64,000 bases of DNA, taken from positions 930,001 to 994,000 of the forward strand of contig NZ_UWNY01000001.1 of the NCBI RefSeq assembly GCF_900604285.1. Direction: 5' to 3'. Below are positions 46,841 through 55,609 of the stretch, piece by piece. The translations under genes were made by a program, and so were the position numbers. The notes beneath the pieces were generated by a model. The model saw only the letters and a program-made list of their open reading frames with translations. It made no database searches and was not told the origin of the DNA. How positions within the stretch are numbered: the first letter of the stretch is position 1; every line of letters begins with the position of its first letter. This DNA comes from Varibaculum vaginae (lineage in GTDB: Bacteria > Actinomycetota > Actinomycetes > Actinomycetales > Actinomycetaceae).

Positions 46841-48081
46841 GTGATTTGGCGCAGTTATTTGAGCGGGTAGGTGCAGCGCTGCGAGCCGGAAAGCCCGTCC
46901 TAGTCGCCGATTCTAAAGACCGGGAAAACGAGGTTGACGCGATCGTTAGCGCCCAAACAGTAACCCCGGAGTGGATGGGATGGATGGTGCGCTACACCTC
47001 TGGCTACATTTGCGCCCCCATGCCGGCTGAACGTGCGGAGTTACTGGGACTACCAATCCAATGGCCAGCTAATCAAGACCAACTGCGTACCTGCTACACC
47101 GTTTCCTGCGATGCTGCGCAGGGAGTGACCACTGGAATCTCGGCTGCGGATCGGCGTACCACTTTGCGGGTTCTAGCTGATCCTCTCGCACGTAGTGAAG
47201 ATTTGGTACGTCCAGGACATATTTTGCCTCTGCGAGCACGAAGTGGCGGGGTGTTCGTGCGGGCGGGACATACTGAAGCTGCCGTAGATCTAATGAATCT
47301 GGCAGACCTGGAGCCAGTAGCGGCGATCGGGGAAATGGTGCATGATGACGGCTCTATGGTTCGCTATCACGATTGTCTTGCGATTGCAGAAAAATTCAAT
47401 CTGGAACTGATTACGGTTGCCGAGCTGAAAGAATTTTTATCCCAGCTGGAAGCGCCGGCAAATGCGGTTGAGATTCCTCGGGTTAAGCAGATTGCGGGTG
47501 CGAAATTACCGACCAAGTTTGGGGACTTCACGGTGCGCGCCTATCGGGACGCGGAAATGGGGGCAGTGCACATCGCCCTAGTATCGGAAAAAACTCCTGA
47601 GGCTTCGGCGCTGGTAAGGGTGCATTCTGAATGCCTGACTGGGGAATCTTTTGCTTCCTTACGCTGTGATTGCGGTCCTCAGCTACAGCAAGCGATGAAG
47701 AAAATATCCGCTGAGGGAGGAGCGATTATTTACCTGCGCGGGCATGAAGGAAGGGGGATTGGGCTTAGTGAAAAAATCAAAGCCTACGCTCTTCAGGATC
47801 AAGGACGGGACACTGCTCAGGCTAATCTTGATTTGGGGTGGCCGGTTGACCTGCGTGAATACGGGGCGGCTGCGGCGATTTTGCGGGATCTAAAAATGAC
47901 TAATATTCGTTTGCTGACCAATAACCCGCAAAAGGCGCTGTTGAGTCAAGATGGAATCCAGGTAGAGGAAATTGTGCCGTGGGAAGTGGGGGTTGATCCC
48001 CATAATATTGAGTATTTACGTACCAAAAAACGGCTGGGACATACTTTCCATGATCTCGATAAATTCCTAGATAGGAAATAG
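46837..48081 (+). CDS. ribBA: bifunctional 3,4-dihydroxy-2-butanone-4-phosphate synthase / GTP cyclohydrolase II
   Basis: 414 residues. The DHBP-synthase domain (1 to ~205) carries [10 protein letters not shown] where most homologues read DRENEGDL; the acidic metal/substrate residues remain, with Gly replaced by Val. The GTP cyclohydrolase II domain (~210-414) has [21 protein letters not shown] with its zinc cysteines, and [12 protein letters not shown]. Together they supply both precursors of the lumazine ring. ATG at 46837 overlapping ribE. ribH follows 47 nt downstream. Confidence 0.96.
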   Translation: MSDLAQLFERVGAALRAGKPVLVADSKDRENEVDAIVSAQTVTPEWMGWMVRYTSGYICAPMPAERAELLGLPIQWPANQDQLRTCYTVSCDAAQGVTTGISAADRRTTLRVLADPLARSEDLVRPGHILPLRARSGGVFVRAGHTEAAVDLMNLADLEPVAAIGEMVHDDGSMVRYHDCLAIAEKFNLELITVAELKEFLSQLEAPANAVEIPRVKQIAGAKLPTKFGDFTVRAYRDAEMGAVHIALVSEKTPEASALVRVHSECLTGESFASLRCDCGPQLQQAMKKISAEGGAIIYLRGHEGRGIGLSEKIKAYALQDQGRDTAQANLDLGWPVDLREYGAAAAILRDLKMTNIRLLTNNPQKALLSQDGIQVEEIVPWEVGVDPHNIEYLRTKKRLGHTFHDLDKFLDRK

Positions 48082-48128
48082 CCGTACCTTCTTATTCGCA
48101 ATAATCTATATATCTTAAGGAGAAAGAA

Positions 48129-48602
48129 ATGTCTGGAGCTGGAGTTCCCGACCTGCATACTTTAGCTGCTGGGAAGAAAGTAGTAATTATTGCTACCCAT
48201 TGGCACGAACGGGTAATGGATGGTCTGATAGCAGGGGCAAAACGCGCCTGCCAGGACGCGAAAGCTGACTTTCAGGTCGTACGGGTTCCCGGCTCTTTCG
48301 AACTTCCCTTAGCGGCTAAAGCCTATGCCGAGGGAGGTAAGGCGGATGCTCTGGTGTGTTTGGGAGTGGTTATTCGCGGGGGTACCCCTCATTTTGATTA
48401 TGTATGCGATGCCGCCACCTACGGCCTGACTAAAGTATCGGTAGAGTCCCAGATCCCCTTGGGGTTTGGGTTGCTTACCTGCGATAACCTTGAGCAAGCT
48501 CTGGATCGGGTAGGGCTAGAATCTTCCCGCGAAGATAAGGGGTACGAGGCTGTGCAGGCAGCGCTAGCTATGGTGCAGGTGCTAGCAGAAGCTAAAAACT
48601 AA
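48129..48602 (+). CDS. ribH: 6,7-dimethyl-8-ribityllumazine synthase
   Basis: 157 residues: ATHWHERVMDGLIAGA, VPGSFELPLAAKA, CLGVVIRGGTPHFDYVC and PLGFGLLTCDN are the canonical lumazine-synthase segments, including the active-site His in the HFDYV region. The enzyme condenses the RibBA butanone product with the RibD pyrimidine (after its dephosphorylation). ATG at 48129 with a strong AAGGAGAAAG upstream. Last gene of the riboflavin operon. Confidence 0.97.
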   Translation: MSGAGVPDLHTLAAGKKVVIIATHWHERVMDGLIAGAKRACQDAKADFQVVRVPGSFELPLAAKAYAEGGKADALVCLGVVIRGGTPHFDYVCDAATYGLTKVSVESQIPLGFGLLTCDNLEQALDRVGLESSREDKGYEAVQAALAMVQVLAEAKN

Positions 48603-48672
48603 GCGCAGTTGCCTTTTGCTTTGCGCGAATCTGCGATTTGAGGTTAATAACTAGCTGACAATCAGGGTAGAG

Positions 48673-48699
48673 TTAGCAGTCGAAGCGGTAGAGTGCTTA
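48673..48699 (+). promoter_or_regulatory. CIRCE operator upstream of hrcA
   Basis: TTAGCAGTC (48673-48681), nine bases, GAGTGCTTA (48691-48699). The CIRCE consensus is TTAGCACTC-N9-GAGTGCTAA, so each arm has one mismatch and the spacing is exact. It lies 53 nt upstream of hrcA, so HrcA should repress its own hrcA-dnaJ operon, with release on heat or unfolded-protein stress. Confidence 0.93.
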
Positions 48700-48751
48700 A
48701 AATTTCAAGATGGTAATTCGCACTGCCGCAGCCCGAGAATAGTGAGGAGAA

Positions 48752-49777
48752 ATGAGCCAGGCAAGTATCCGCCGCGACGACGTTTTGCGAGCTATCGTCA
48801 CCGACTATGTGGAAACCGGTGAACCTGTAGGCTCTAAAGCGCTGGTTGACCGGCATGATTTGCGGGTTTCTCCGGCTACTGTCCGCAATGATATGTCGGT
48901 GTTGGAAGAAATGGGCTATCTTTATCAACCGCACACTTCCGCCGGGCGAGTGCCTACAGAGAAGGGTTATCGCGCCTTCGTAGATCGGATTTCCGAGTTA
49001 CGCCCGATCACCAGTTCTCAGCGTCGCGCGATCGAAGCTTTTGTACTGGGGTCAGCCGATTTTGATGAGGTAGTTGAACGAACTGTACGGGTGTTAGCTC
49101 AGCTTACGCAGCAATTGGCGATTGTGCAGTATCCGCATTTTGAACGCAGCGGTTTGCGCCATATTGAGCTCATTCCGGTGGCTGAATACAAACTGTTGGT
49201 AATCGTGATTACTAACAGTGCGCGGGTGCAGCAAACCACGATTGACACCCGCTACGAGGTGGATTCTGCGAGTGCCCGTTCCTTGGCGATGCTATTAAAC
49301 TCCGCTCTAGAGGGAATGGAAGAAGCTCAAATATCCCAGCTAGAACCGGTGTTAACCGCCGGGGCGCGCCCGGAACAACTGGAACTAATATCCCAAATTA
49401 TGCCGATTATTCGCGAAACCTTAACCGGGGAAAAAACGGAGAGGATTGTGATGGTGGGGGCAGGGAATCTAGTGCGCTCTAGTCCCGAGTTTTCTCGTTC
49501 CATTGGGTCCATTTTGGATGCCTTGGAAGAACAGGTGACATTGCTGCGCCTATTTTCCGAGATTGATCAACAGGATTCTCCAGTTACAGTAACGATTGGT
49601 TCGGAATCGGGGGAGCACTCCCTGTCGGAGACTTCCATCGTTACTGGTGCCTATGGAGATAAAGAAAGCGGAGTTGCCCATGTGGGGATAGTGGGTCCGC
49701 AGAGGATGGATTATCCGCGTGCAATGAGTATAGTGCGCGCGGTTTCGCGGTATTTATCGCGGATGATGACCAGGTAG
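48752..49777 (+). CDS. hrcA: heat-inducible transcription repressor HrcA
   Basis: 341 residues. The N-terminal winged helix has VLRAIVTDYVETGEPVGSKAL and VSPATVRNDMSVLEEMGYLYQPHTSAGRVPTEKGYR, the HrcA signature. GAF-like and dimerisation parts follow. It binds CIRCE elements and needs GroEL/ES to fold. ATG at 48752 with GTGAGGAGA upstream. The CIRCE site upstream indicates autorepression. dnaJ follows 24 nt later. Confidence 0.97.
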   Translation: MSQASIRRDDVLRAIVTDYVETGEPVGSKALVDRHDLRVSPATVRNDMSVLEEMGYLYQPHTSAGRVPTEKGYRAFVDRISELRPITSSQRRAIEAFVLGSADFDEVVERTVRVLAQLTQQLAIVQYPHFERSGLRHIELIPVAEYKLLVIVITNSARVQQTTIDTRYEVDSASARSLAMLLNSALEGMEEAQISQLEPVLTAGARPEQLELISQIMPIIRETLTGEKTERIVMVGAGNLVRSSPEFSRSIGSILDALEEQVTLLRLFSEIDQQDSPVTVTIGSESGEHSLSETSIVTGAYGDKESGVAHVGIVGPQRMDYPRAMSIVRAVSRYLSRMMTR

Positions 49778-49801
49778 ATTGAGGAAAGAGGGAAAGTATC
49801 C

Positions 49802-50905
49802 GTGGCTGACTATTACGAGATTCTAGGGGTTTCCCGGGATGCCACCGAGGCAGAAATTCGTCGCGCATACCGGAGGAAAGCCCGCAAGTTACATCCCGAT
49901 GTGGCTGGACCGGAATCAGAAGAGGCTTTTAAAGAAGTCTCTATGGCGCACGAAGTTCTCTCTGACCCTGACAAGCGTCGCCGCTACGATATGGGAGGTG
50001 AATCCGGGTTTGGCAGCTCCGGTATGGGGGACTTCTCAATGTTCTCCGATATTTTTGAATCCTTCTTCGGAGCCGAAAGTGGCGGTCCTACTCCTCGAGG
50101 TCGAAGGGGTGAGGATCTGCGACAGCGTCTAGATATCTCTTTGGAAGATGCTGTTTTTGGGGTAAAGAAACAGGTACAGGTACGCACCGCCGTGCTCTGC
50201 ACTACCTGCGAGGGTAGTTGTTGCGCTCCCGGAACTTCTCCCCGTACCTGTCAGGTTTGTAACGGGCGCGGTTCGGTAACCCGCTCCACCCGTACTTTCC
50301 TGGGACAAATGCAGTCTACGGTTCCCTGCAGTGCCTGCGCCGGTCATGGCACCACCATCCCGGATCCTTGCCCCGAGTGTTCTGGGGAAGGACGGGTGCG
50401 CACCACCGCTACTATGCAGGTTGAGATTCCGGCAGGGGTACAAACCGGGCATAAAGTGCAGCTGCGCGGTAAAGGGGCAGTTGGGCCGGGAGGTGGTCCT
50501 AGCGGAGATTTGTATTTAGAGATTAAAGTGAGTGCTCATCGGGTGTTTTCTCGACATGGCGATAACCTGGAGACCACTTTGCGAGTGCCGATGACTGCCG
50601 CGATTTTGGGAACCCAAGTTGATCTGGAAACTTTTGATGGAACTCAAGAGATAACTATTGCAGCTGGTACCGAGCCGGGTCAACAGATTCGCCTGCCCGG
50701 TTTGGGGGTGGGGCGTCTGCAGCGGGAAGGCCGCGGTGACCTTATCGTAAACATTATGGTGCAGGTACCTACCAACTTGGATACTGCCCAGCGCGAGCTG
50801 ATTGAACAGTTAGCTCAGCTACGAAAAGAGGATCGGGTGGAACCCGAGCCCCTAGCGGATGGCGGGGTATTCTCTCGTTTGCGGGAACGATTTGCAGGTC
50901 GCTAA
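49802..50905 (+). CDS. dnaJ: molecular chaperone DnaJ
   Basis: 367 residues. J domain with HPD at 31-33 (RKLHPDV), a Gly/Phe-rich linker (GGESGFGSSGMGDFSMF) and the zinc region with four CxxCxGxG-type repeats: CTTCEGSC, CQVCNGRG, CSACAGHG and CPECSGEG. The first repeat ends in Cys instead of Gly. The two C-terminal substrate domains follow. It stimulates DnaK ATPase. GTG start at 49802. Being in the hrcA operon makes this the DnaJ2-type copy of actinobacteria. Confidence 0.97.
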   Translation: MADYYEILGVSRDATEAEIRRAYRRKARKLHPDVAGPESEEAFKEVSMAHEVLSDPDKRRRYDMGGESGFGSSGMGDFSMFSDIFESFFGAESGGPTPRGRRGEDLRQRLDISLEDAVFGVKKQVQVRTAVLCTTCEGSCCAPGTSPRTCQVCNGRGSVTRSTRTFLGQMQSTVPCSACAGHGTTIPDPCPECSGEGRVRTTATMQVEIPAGVQTGHKVQLRGKGAVGPGGGPSGDLYLEIKVSAHRVFSRHGDNLETTLRVPMTAAILGTQVDLETFDGTQEITIAAGTEPGQQIRLPGLGVGRLQREGRGDLIVNIMVQVPTNLDTAQRELIEQLAQLRKEDRVEPEPLADGGVFSRLRERFAGR

Positions 50906-51687
50906 TGTTTCTTCCAGTATTTTTAGGTGACGACTCCTGTCCTCCGCTTTCTGCCCTTCAGGCCAAAGGGCGTGGTTCCCTTAAAGGGGCAGAAGCTGCT
51001 CACGCGGTGGGTTCTCTGCGTCTAGGAGTGGGCGATCCTCTCGACCTTGTAGATGGGAGGGGGCTGCGTCTGCGCTGCCAGATATTGGCAACTGACAAAA
51101 GTTATTTAGAGTTCGAAGTACTAGAGGTAATGCGCCTGCCCTTACCGCATACCCAGTTCGGCCTAATCCAGGCGCTTTCTAAAGGAGGGCGTGATGAACA
51201 GGCGGTAGAGTCGGCAGTCGAGTTAGGGGTGAGTCGGGTACGCCCCTGGGCGGCGCAGCGGTCCATCGTGCAATGGAAGGGACAAAAACTGCAGCGAGGA
51301 AGTAGGAAATGGCTGTCACTACTGCAAGCGGCGGCAAAACAGTCTCGCCGTGCGAACTGGCCACGTTTAGATTCGTTGGCTGATTCCCGACAGCTGCGAG
51401 AAATAATTTCCTCCGGGAGTGGTGAAGAAAAGTTTTTGTTGCTTGACCCGGATGCCTCCTTATCTCTTTCCGAAGCTTGGGAACAGGTATGTCAAGCTAA
51501 AATGATACAGGTGATAGTGGGACCTGAGGGTGGGGTGAGTCCGCAGGAAACCGCAGATTTTAGAGCCGCGGGTGCCATAGCGGCTAGGCTTGGACCAACG
51601 GTTTTACGTTCCTCGAGCGCCGGTCCGGCCGCCTTGGCAGCGCTAGGGCTTTGTAGTGGCCTGTGGAGCCGGAAGGAATCTCTTTAA
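50905..51687 (+). CDS. rsmE: 16S rRNA (uracil1498-N3)-methyltransferase
   Basis: 260 residues, SPOUT-class methyltransferase. The N-terminal PUA-like part contains HAVGSLRLGVGDPLDLVDGRG. The knot region has IQVIVGPEGGVSPQE and LGPTVLRSSSAGPAALAALG; the family consensus is LGxRILRxETA, so the SSSAG here is a mild variant. It methylates U1498 of 16S rRNA. ATG overlaps the dnaJ stop by one base (TAATG). phoH starts directly after its stop. Confidence 0.94.
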   Translation: MFLPVFLGDDSCPPLSALQAKGRGSLKGAEAAHAVGSLRLGVGDPLDLVDGRGLRLRCQILATDKSYLEFEVLEVMRLPLPHTQFGLIQALSKGGRDEQAVESAVELGVSRVRPWAAQRSIVQWKGQKLQRGSRKWLSLLQAAAKQSRRANWPRLDSLADSRQLREIISSGSGEEKFLLLDPDASLSLSEAWEQVCQAKMIQVIVGPEGGVSPQETADFRAAGAIAARLGPTVLRSSSAGPAALAALGLCSGLWSRKESL

Positions 51688-52650
51688 ATGAGCTATGAAC
51701 AAACTCAGGTGCTATTGCCGGAAGACCTAGACCCGGTACTGGTGTTCGGTCCTGGTGACCAGGTGTTACGGGCAATACAAGACAATCTTCCGGGGGTGCG
51801 GATTAACTCTCGTGGTGGAATAGTCACTTTTCAAGGTAATCCCGGCGAGGCACGGATGGGGGCGGATTTGCTAAGCGAATTGATTGCGGCTGCCCGCCAC
51901 GGAAATCCGTTATCGGCGGCGGCTGTCCAGCAGGCCTTAACTTTAATGTCTACCCAAGAAGTTCGGCCGGTGTTGCGTACCAAACGCCGGCAAATTCGGG
52001 CAAAAACACCTGGTCAGCAAAGTTATTTAGAGGCGATTACCAATAACCGTATCGTGTTTGGGGTGGGGCCGGCCGGTACTGGAAAAACCTATCTGGCAAT
52101 GGCAAAAGCAGTGGAAGCCCTGGAATCAGGGGCGGTTTCCCGGATCGTACTAACCCGTCCTGCCGTAGAAGCTGGAGAATCCCTAGGCTTCTTACCCGGT
52201 TCCCTCACCGAAAAAATCGATCCCTACCTGCGCCCTCTTTATGATGCCCTGCGAGAAATGCTGGAACCAGCAGAACTTGCCCAGTTGCTAGAATCGGGAA
52301 CTATCGAGGTGGCGCCGCTCGCCTATATGCGGGGACGCACCATTTCTCATGCCTTTATCGTGTTGGATGAAGCCCAAAATACCACTACTCAGCAGATGAA
52401 AATGTTCCTGACCCGCTTGGGGGAGGGGTCAACTATGGTGGTGACCGGTGATATTACCCAAATTGATTTACCTCGGGGCAAACTGTCGGGATTAAAGGAC
52501 GCCCGTGACGTCCTCGCCGGAGTTAAAGATATAGATTTTTGTTATTTAACCAGTGAGGATGTGGTGCGCGATAAACTGGTGGGAATGATTATTGATGCTT
52601 ATGAGCAATCCGCGAAAACTCGAGAACGCCAGGGGGAGGAGCGCCGATGA
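51688..52650 (+). CDS. PhoH-like ATPase
   Basis: 320 residues. Walker A GPAGTGKT is at 127-134, the Walker B-like FIVLDEAQN lies near 227, and [15 protein letters not shown] follows, the standard PhoH-like signature. The N-terminal ~100 residues resemble the KH-like region of PhoH-like proteins that accompany YbeY, suggesting RNA-related work. ATG directly after rsmE. The 3' end overlaps ybeY by 4 nt, so the two are translationally coupled. Confidence 0.94.
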   Translation: MSYEQTQVLLPEDLDPVLVFGPGDQVLRAIQDNLPGVRINSRGGIVTFQGNPGEARMGADLLSELIAAARHGNPLSAAAVQQALTLMSTQEVRPVLRTKRRQIRAKTPGQQSYLEAITNNRIVFGVGPAGTGKTYLAMAKAVEALESGAVSRIVLTRPAVEAGESLGFLPGSLTEKIDPYLRPLYDALREMLEPAELAQLLESGTIEVAPLAYMRGRTISHAFIVLDEAQNTTTQQMKMFLTRLGEGSTMVVTGDITQIDLPRGKLSGLKDARDVLAGVKDIDFCYLTSEDVVRDKLVGMIIDAYEQSAKTRERQGEERR

Positions 52651-53102
52651 GTGTAGAGGTGCTAAACGAAACTGAATACCAGATCGACGGGGTGGAATTC
52701 CAAGAACTTGCCGACTATGTGTTGGAAGCGATGCACGTATCTCCTGCCGTGGAAATGTCGCTGATCTTTGTGGAATCAGATGTAATTGCGGCTCTACATA
52801 AGCGTTGGTTAGATCTGGAAGGTCCCACTGACGTGATGAGTTTTCCTATGGATGAGCTCCGCCCTGGAAATGCGGATTCCCCGACTGAAGCGGGAATCTT
52901 AGGGGATATAGTGATTTGCCCCCAGGTAGCTCAGGAGCAGGCTGCCCGAGCGGGACATTCCTCTACCGAAGAAATGTTGCTGCTCACGGTGCATGGAATC
53001 CTGCATCTACTGGGGTATGATCATGCGGAAAAAGAGGAAGAAAAAGAGATGTTTGCTCTGCAACGTAAATTATTGCTGACTTTCCTGGCGGAGCGAGGTT
53101 AA
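52647..53102 (+). CDS. ybeY: endoribonuclease YbeY
   Basis: 151 residues. The zinc motif [11 protein letters not shown] (H-x3-H-x5-H) is near the C-terminus, and [11 protein letters not shown] is the family signature. YbeY is involved in 16S rRNA 3'-end maturation and ribosome quality control. ATG at 52647 overlapping the phoH-like gene. The CorC-like gene starts 2 nt after the stop. Confidence 0.97.
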   Translation: MSVEVLNETEYQIDGVEFQELADYVLEAMHVSPAVEMSLIFVESDVIAALHKRWLDLEGPTDVMSFPMDELRPGNADSPTEAGILGDIVICPQVAQEQAARAGHSSTEEMLLLTVHGILHLLGYDHAEKEEEKEMFALQRKLLLTFLAERG

Positions 53103-53104
53103 TC

Positions 53105-54400
53105 TTGTTCTCCCAGATACCCGCTGGGGGTCTACTAACTTTAGCGATTGTGCTAGTGGGGGTAGATGCTGCCTGGACGGCGGCGTTGGGAGCATTCCAA
53201 ACCTTATCTCACGCGCGTGCTCAAGACCTGGTAGAGGAGGAATACCGCCGTGCCCGTTTAGTGCGTTCACTGGTTGTAGATCGGGCGCGTACCGTAGCCA
53301 TTTGCCAGTCATGGCGCCTGTTTGCCCAGGTATTAGCGGCTACCTGTATGACCCTAGCCATGTTGGGCTTCGGGCTGGTCTGGTGGTTGGCGCTCTTAGT
53401 TTCCCTACTGGTACTGGGAGCTTTGCTACTAACTTTTGCCACTTTTGCCGGAGCGCGGATAGGGCGTTATCGCCCCGAAGCTACTGCCTTGTGGCTCAGT
53501 AAAATGGTGAATTTTGGGTTAAAAATCTCGGTGCTTTACCGCCCCGTTGAGTGGGTTGCACACAAAATTGCGCCGCTAACTCCCGCAGATGAGGCTGCCT
53601 CCCGCGCCGAAATCGCCGAAGATTTCCGGGAAATGGTAGAGGAAATGGCTGAGGAAGAAAACCTGGATTTCAGAGACGAAGATCGTCAAATAGTGCGCTC
53701 TGCTCTGGAACTAGGCACTACTTTAGTACGCGAAATTATTGTTCCCCGCACCGATATGGTTTCGGTGGAAACTACCACCCGTGCCCGGGAAGCCTTCGAA
53801 ATATTTATTCAGTCTGGTTTTTCTCGGATTCCAGTATTGGGCGAGGACGCAGATGATGTGCGAGGGATGCTCTATCTAAAAGACGTAGTTTCTAGATGTT
53901 TTGCGCGTCCTGAGCTAATGAATCACCCGGTTCCCGAGATGATGCGGGAGGCGTTCTTTGTCCCGGAAGTTATGCTCGCCGATGACCTAATGCGTCAGAT
54001 GCAAGCAGATGCTCCCCATATTGCGGTGGTAGTGGATGAATGGGGTGGCACAGTGGGGCTGGTAACTATCGAAGATATTCTGGAAGAGTTGGTGGGCGAG
54101 GTAACCGATGAGCATGATCGTGCCGAACAGGAACCGGAGCAAATTGGGCCGGACTCATGGGTGATACCTGCGCGCCTAGGTCTGTATGACTTGGCTGCAC
54201 TGGTGAATTTGGAAATAGACGACGATGAAGTGGACACTGCCGGCGGGCTGCTAGCAAAAGCCTTGGGGAAAGTGCCGCTGCTAGGGTCTCATGCCCTTGT
54301 CAAAGGATTGGAACTAACGGTGAAAACGGTTGCCGGGCGACGCCGACAAATGGATACCTTATTGGTAAAACGCCTGGAGAAAGAAACGGACGCAGAATGA
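53105..54400 (+). CDS. CNNM/CorC-family membrane protein with CBS pair
   Basis: 431 residues. An N-terminal membrane domain has about three hydrophobic spans (residues ~8-30, 68-90 and 92-118). A cytoplasmic segment follows (EDFREMVEEMAEEENLDFRDEDRQIVRSALELG). A CBS-domain pair (VREIIVPRTDMVSVE ... VVDEWGGTVGLVTIEDILEELVGEV) and a C-terminal CorC_HlyC domain complete it. The family is linked to magnesium/cobalt transport. TTG start at 53105. The stop overlaps era by 4 nt. Its place between ybeY and era is conserved. Confidence 0.92.
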   Translation: MFSQIPAGGLLTLAIVLVGVDAAWTAALGAFQTLSHARAQDLVEEEYRRARLVRSLVVDRARTVAICQSWRLFAQVLAATCMTLAMLGFGLVWWLALLVSLLVLGALLLTFATFAGARIGRYRPEATALWLSKMVNFGLKISVLYRPVEWVAHKIAPLTPADEAASRAEIAEDFREMVEEMAEEENLDFRDEDRQIVRSALELGTTLVREIIVPRTDMVSVETTTRAREAFEIFIQSGFSRIPVLGEDADDVRGMLYLKDVVSRCFARPELMNHPVPEMMREAFFVPEVMLADDLMRQMQADAPHIAVVVDEWGGTVGLVTIEDILEELVGEVTDEHDRAEQEPEQIGPDSWVIPARLGLYDLAALVNLEIDDDEVDTAGGLLAKALGKVPLLGSHALVKGLELTVKTVAGRRRQMDTLLVKRLEKETDAE

Positions 54401-55455
54401 GTGAAGAAGAGAAAAAATCCCCTAATGAGCATCGTGCGGGATTTGTTTCTATCGTGGGACGCCCCAATGTGGGTAAATCTACCCTAACTAATGCACTGGT
54501 AGGGCAAAAGGTGGCAATTACTTCTTCCCGCCCGGAAACTACCCGCCATAATGTGCGAGGTGTAGTTCAGGGGCAGGACTACCAGATTGTGTTGGTGGAT
54601 ACTCCTGGTCTACATCGCCCTCGTACATTGCTGGGTAAGCGCCTTAACGATATGGTGCGTGAAGCTTTGGTAGATGTAGATGCGGTGGTGTTTTGTGTGC
54701 CTGCGGATCAAAAGATTGGTCCGGGAGACCGCTATATTGCCGCGGAACTGAAAGACCTGAATATCCCGGTAATCATGGCGGTTACCAAAGCGGATTTGGT
54801 TTCTAAAGAACGGATGATTAACGCGTTGGTAGCTGCGGGGGAGCTAGGAGATTGGCAGGAGATAGTACCCCTAAGTGCCTTAGAGGGGGAAGTGTCGGTA
54901 CTGGCCGATCAGATTGCAAAATACTTGCCTCCTTCCCCGCCCCTATATCCCCGCGACCAGGTTAGTGATGAGTCGGTAGAGAAAATGATTGCGGAGTTTG
55001 TGCGTGAGGCCGCCTTGGAGGGGGTACGGGAAGAACTACCGCACTCCATTGCGGTTCAGGTAGAAGAGATTCTTTATCAGGGGGAAGATAGAGGTCCGCG
55101 CCTGGGATACGGAACGCATCGGCTCTCTAAAGAAGAAGAAAGTACTAAACAGGCCGAGAGTGACTTCGCCTCCGACATTGCGGACTCATCCTTAAACCGT
55201 GTTGATGAGGGATATTCGGCGCCGTCTAAAGAGGAAATCAAGCCTCTAGATGTACACGTTAATGTCTACGTGGAACGCGATTCCCAAAAAGGAATTTTGA
55301 TTGGTAAAGGAGGGCAGCGTATTCGCCGGGTACGGCTGAAATCTAAGCGGCAGATTCAAAAGCTTTTGGGATGTCCAGTGCAGTTGCACTTGCATGTACG
55401 AGTGGCGAAGAACTGGCAATCTGACACGAAAATGTTAGGACGTTTGGGGTTCTAG
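54397..55455 (+). CDS. era: GTPase Era with an insertion before the KH domain
   Basis: 352 residues, against about 300 usually. G1 is GRPNVGKST (21-29), G3 is DTPG (68-71) and G4 is TKAD (130-133). The KH domain contains VNVYVERDSQKGILIGKGGQRIR (GKGG at 303-306). Between VEEILYQ (~228) and HVNVYVERD (~287) lies a polar, Ser/Glu/Lys-rich insertion of about 50 residues not found in most Eras. Era binds the 3' end of 16S rRNA during 30S assembly. ATG at 54397 overlapping the CorC-like gene. Confidence 0.96.
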   Translation: MSEEEKKSPNEHRAGFVSIVGRPNVGKSTLTNALVGQKVAITSSRPETTRHNVRGVVQGQDYQIVLVDTPGLHRPRTLLGKRLNDMVREALVDVDAVVFCVPADQKIGPGDRYIAAELKDLNIPVIMAVTKADLVSKERMINALVAAGELGDWQEIVPLSALEGEVSVLADQIAKYLPPSPPLYPRDQVSDESVEKMIAEFVREAALEGVREELPHSIAVQVEEILYQGEDRGPRLGYGTHRLSKEEESTKQAESDFASDIADSSLNRVDEGYSAPSKEEIKPLDVHVNVYVERDSQKGILIGKGGQRIRRVRLKSKRQIQKLLGCPVQLHLHVRVAKNWQSDTKMLGRLGF

Positions 55456-55535
55456 TGCGTTATTAGGGGCTAGTCTTAAGCTGCACTTCGCTATAAAACC
55501 AAGGCTTTATCTTTAGGCTTACCCACCGCAATTTT

Positions 55536-55586
55536 GTAAACGTTTCCCCAAGGCAGGTCTTTCTTGCTAGGATTTTAACGTTAAAA
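55536..55586 (+). promoter_or_regulatory. two palindromic operator candidates upstream of the LacI-type gene
   Basis: A perfect 14-bp palindrome TTTTAACGTTAAAA lies at 55573-55586. A shorter one, AAACGTTT, lies at 55538-55545 within GTAAACGTTTCC. Both have the central CG and A/T arms typical of LacI/GalR-family operators. Their centres are about 38 bp apart, just upstream of a LacI-type regulator gene, so autoregulation is likely. Confidence 0.6.
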
Positions 55587-55609
55587 CACTTACAAGCGGA
55601 GGGGGTTTC

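Noticed and set aside
48603-48626. GCGCA...TGCGC stem after ribH as a terminator
   Set aside because: Only five base pairs and no T-run; too weak to call.
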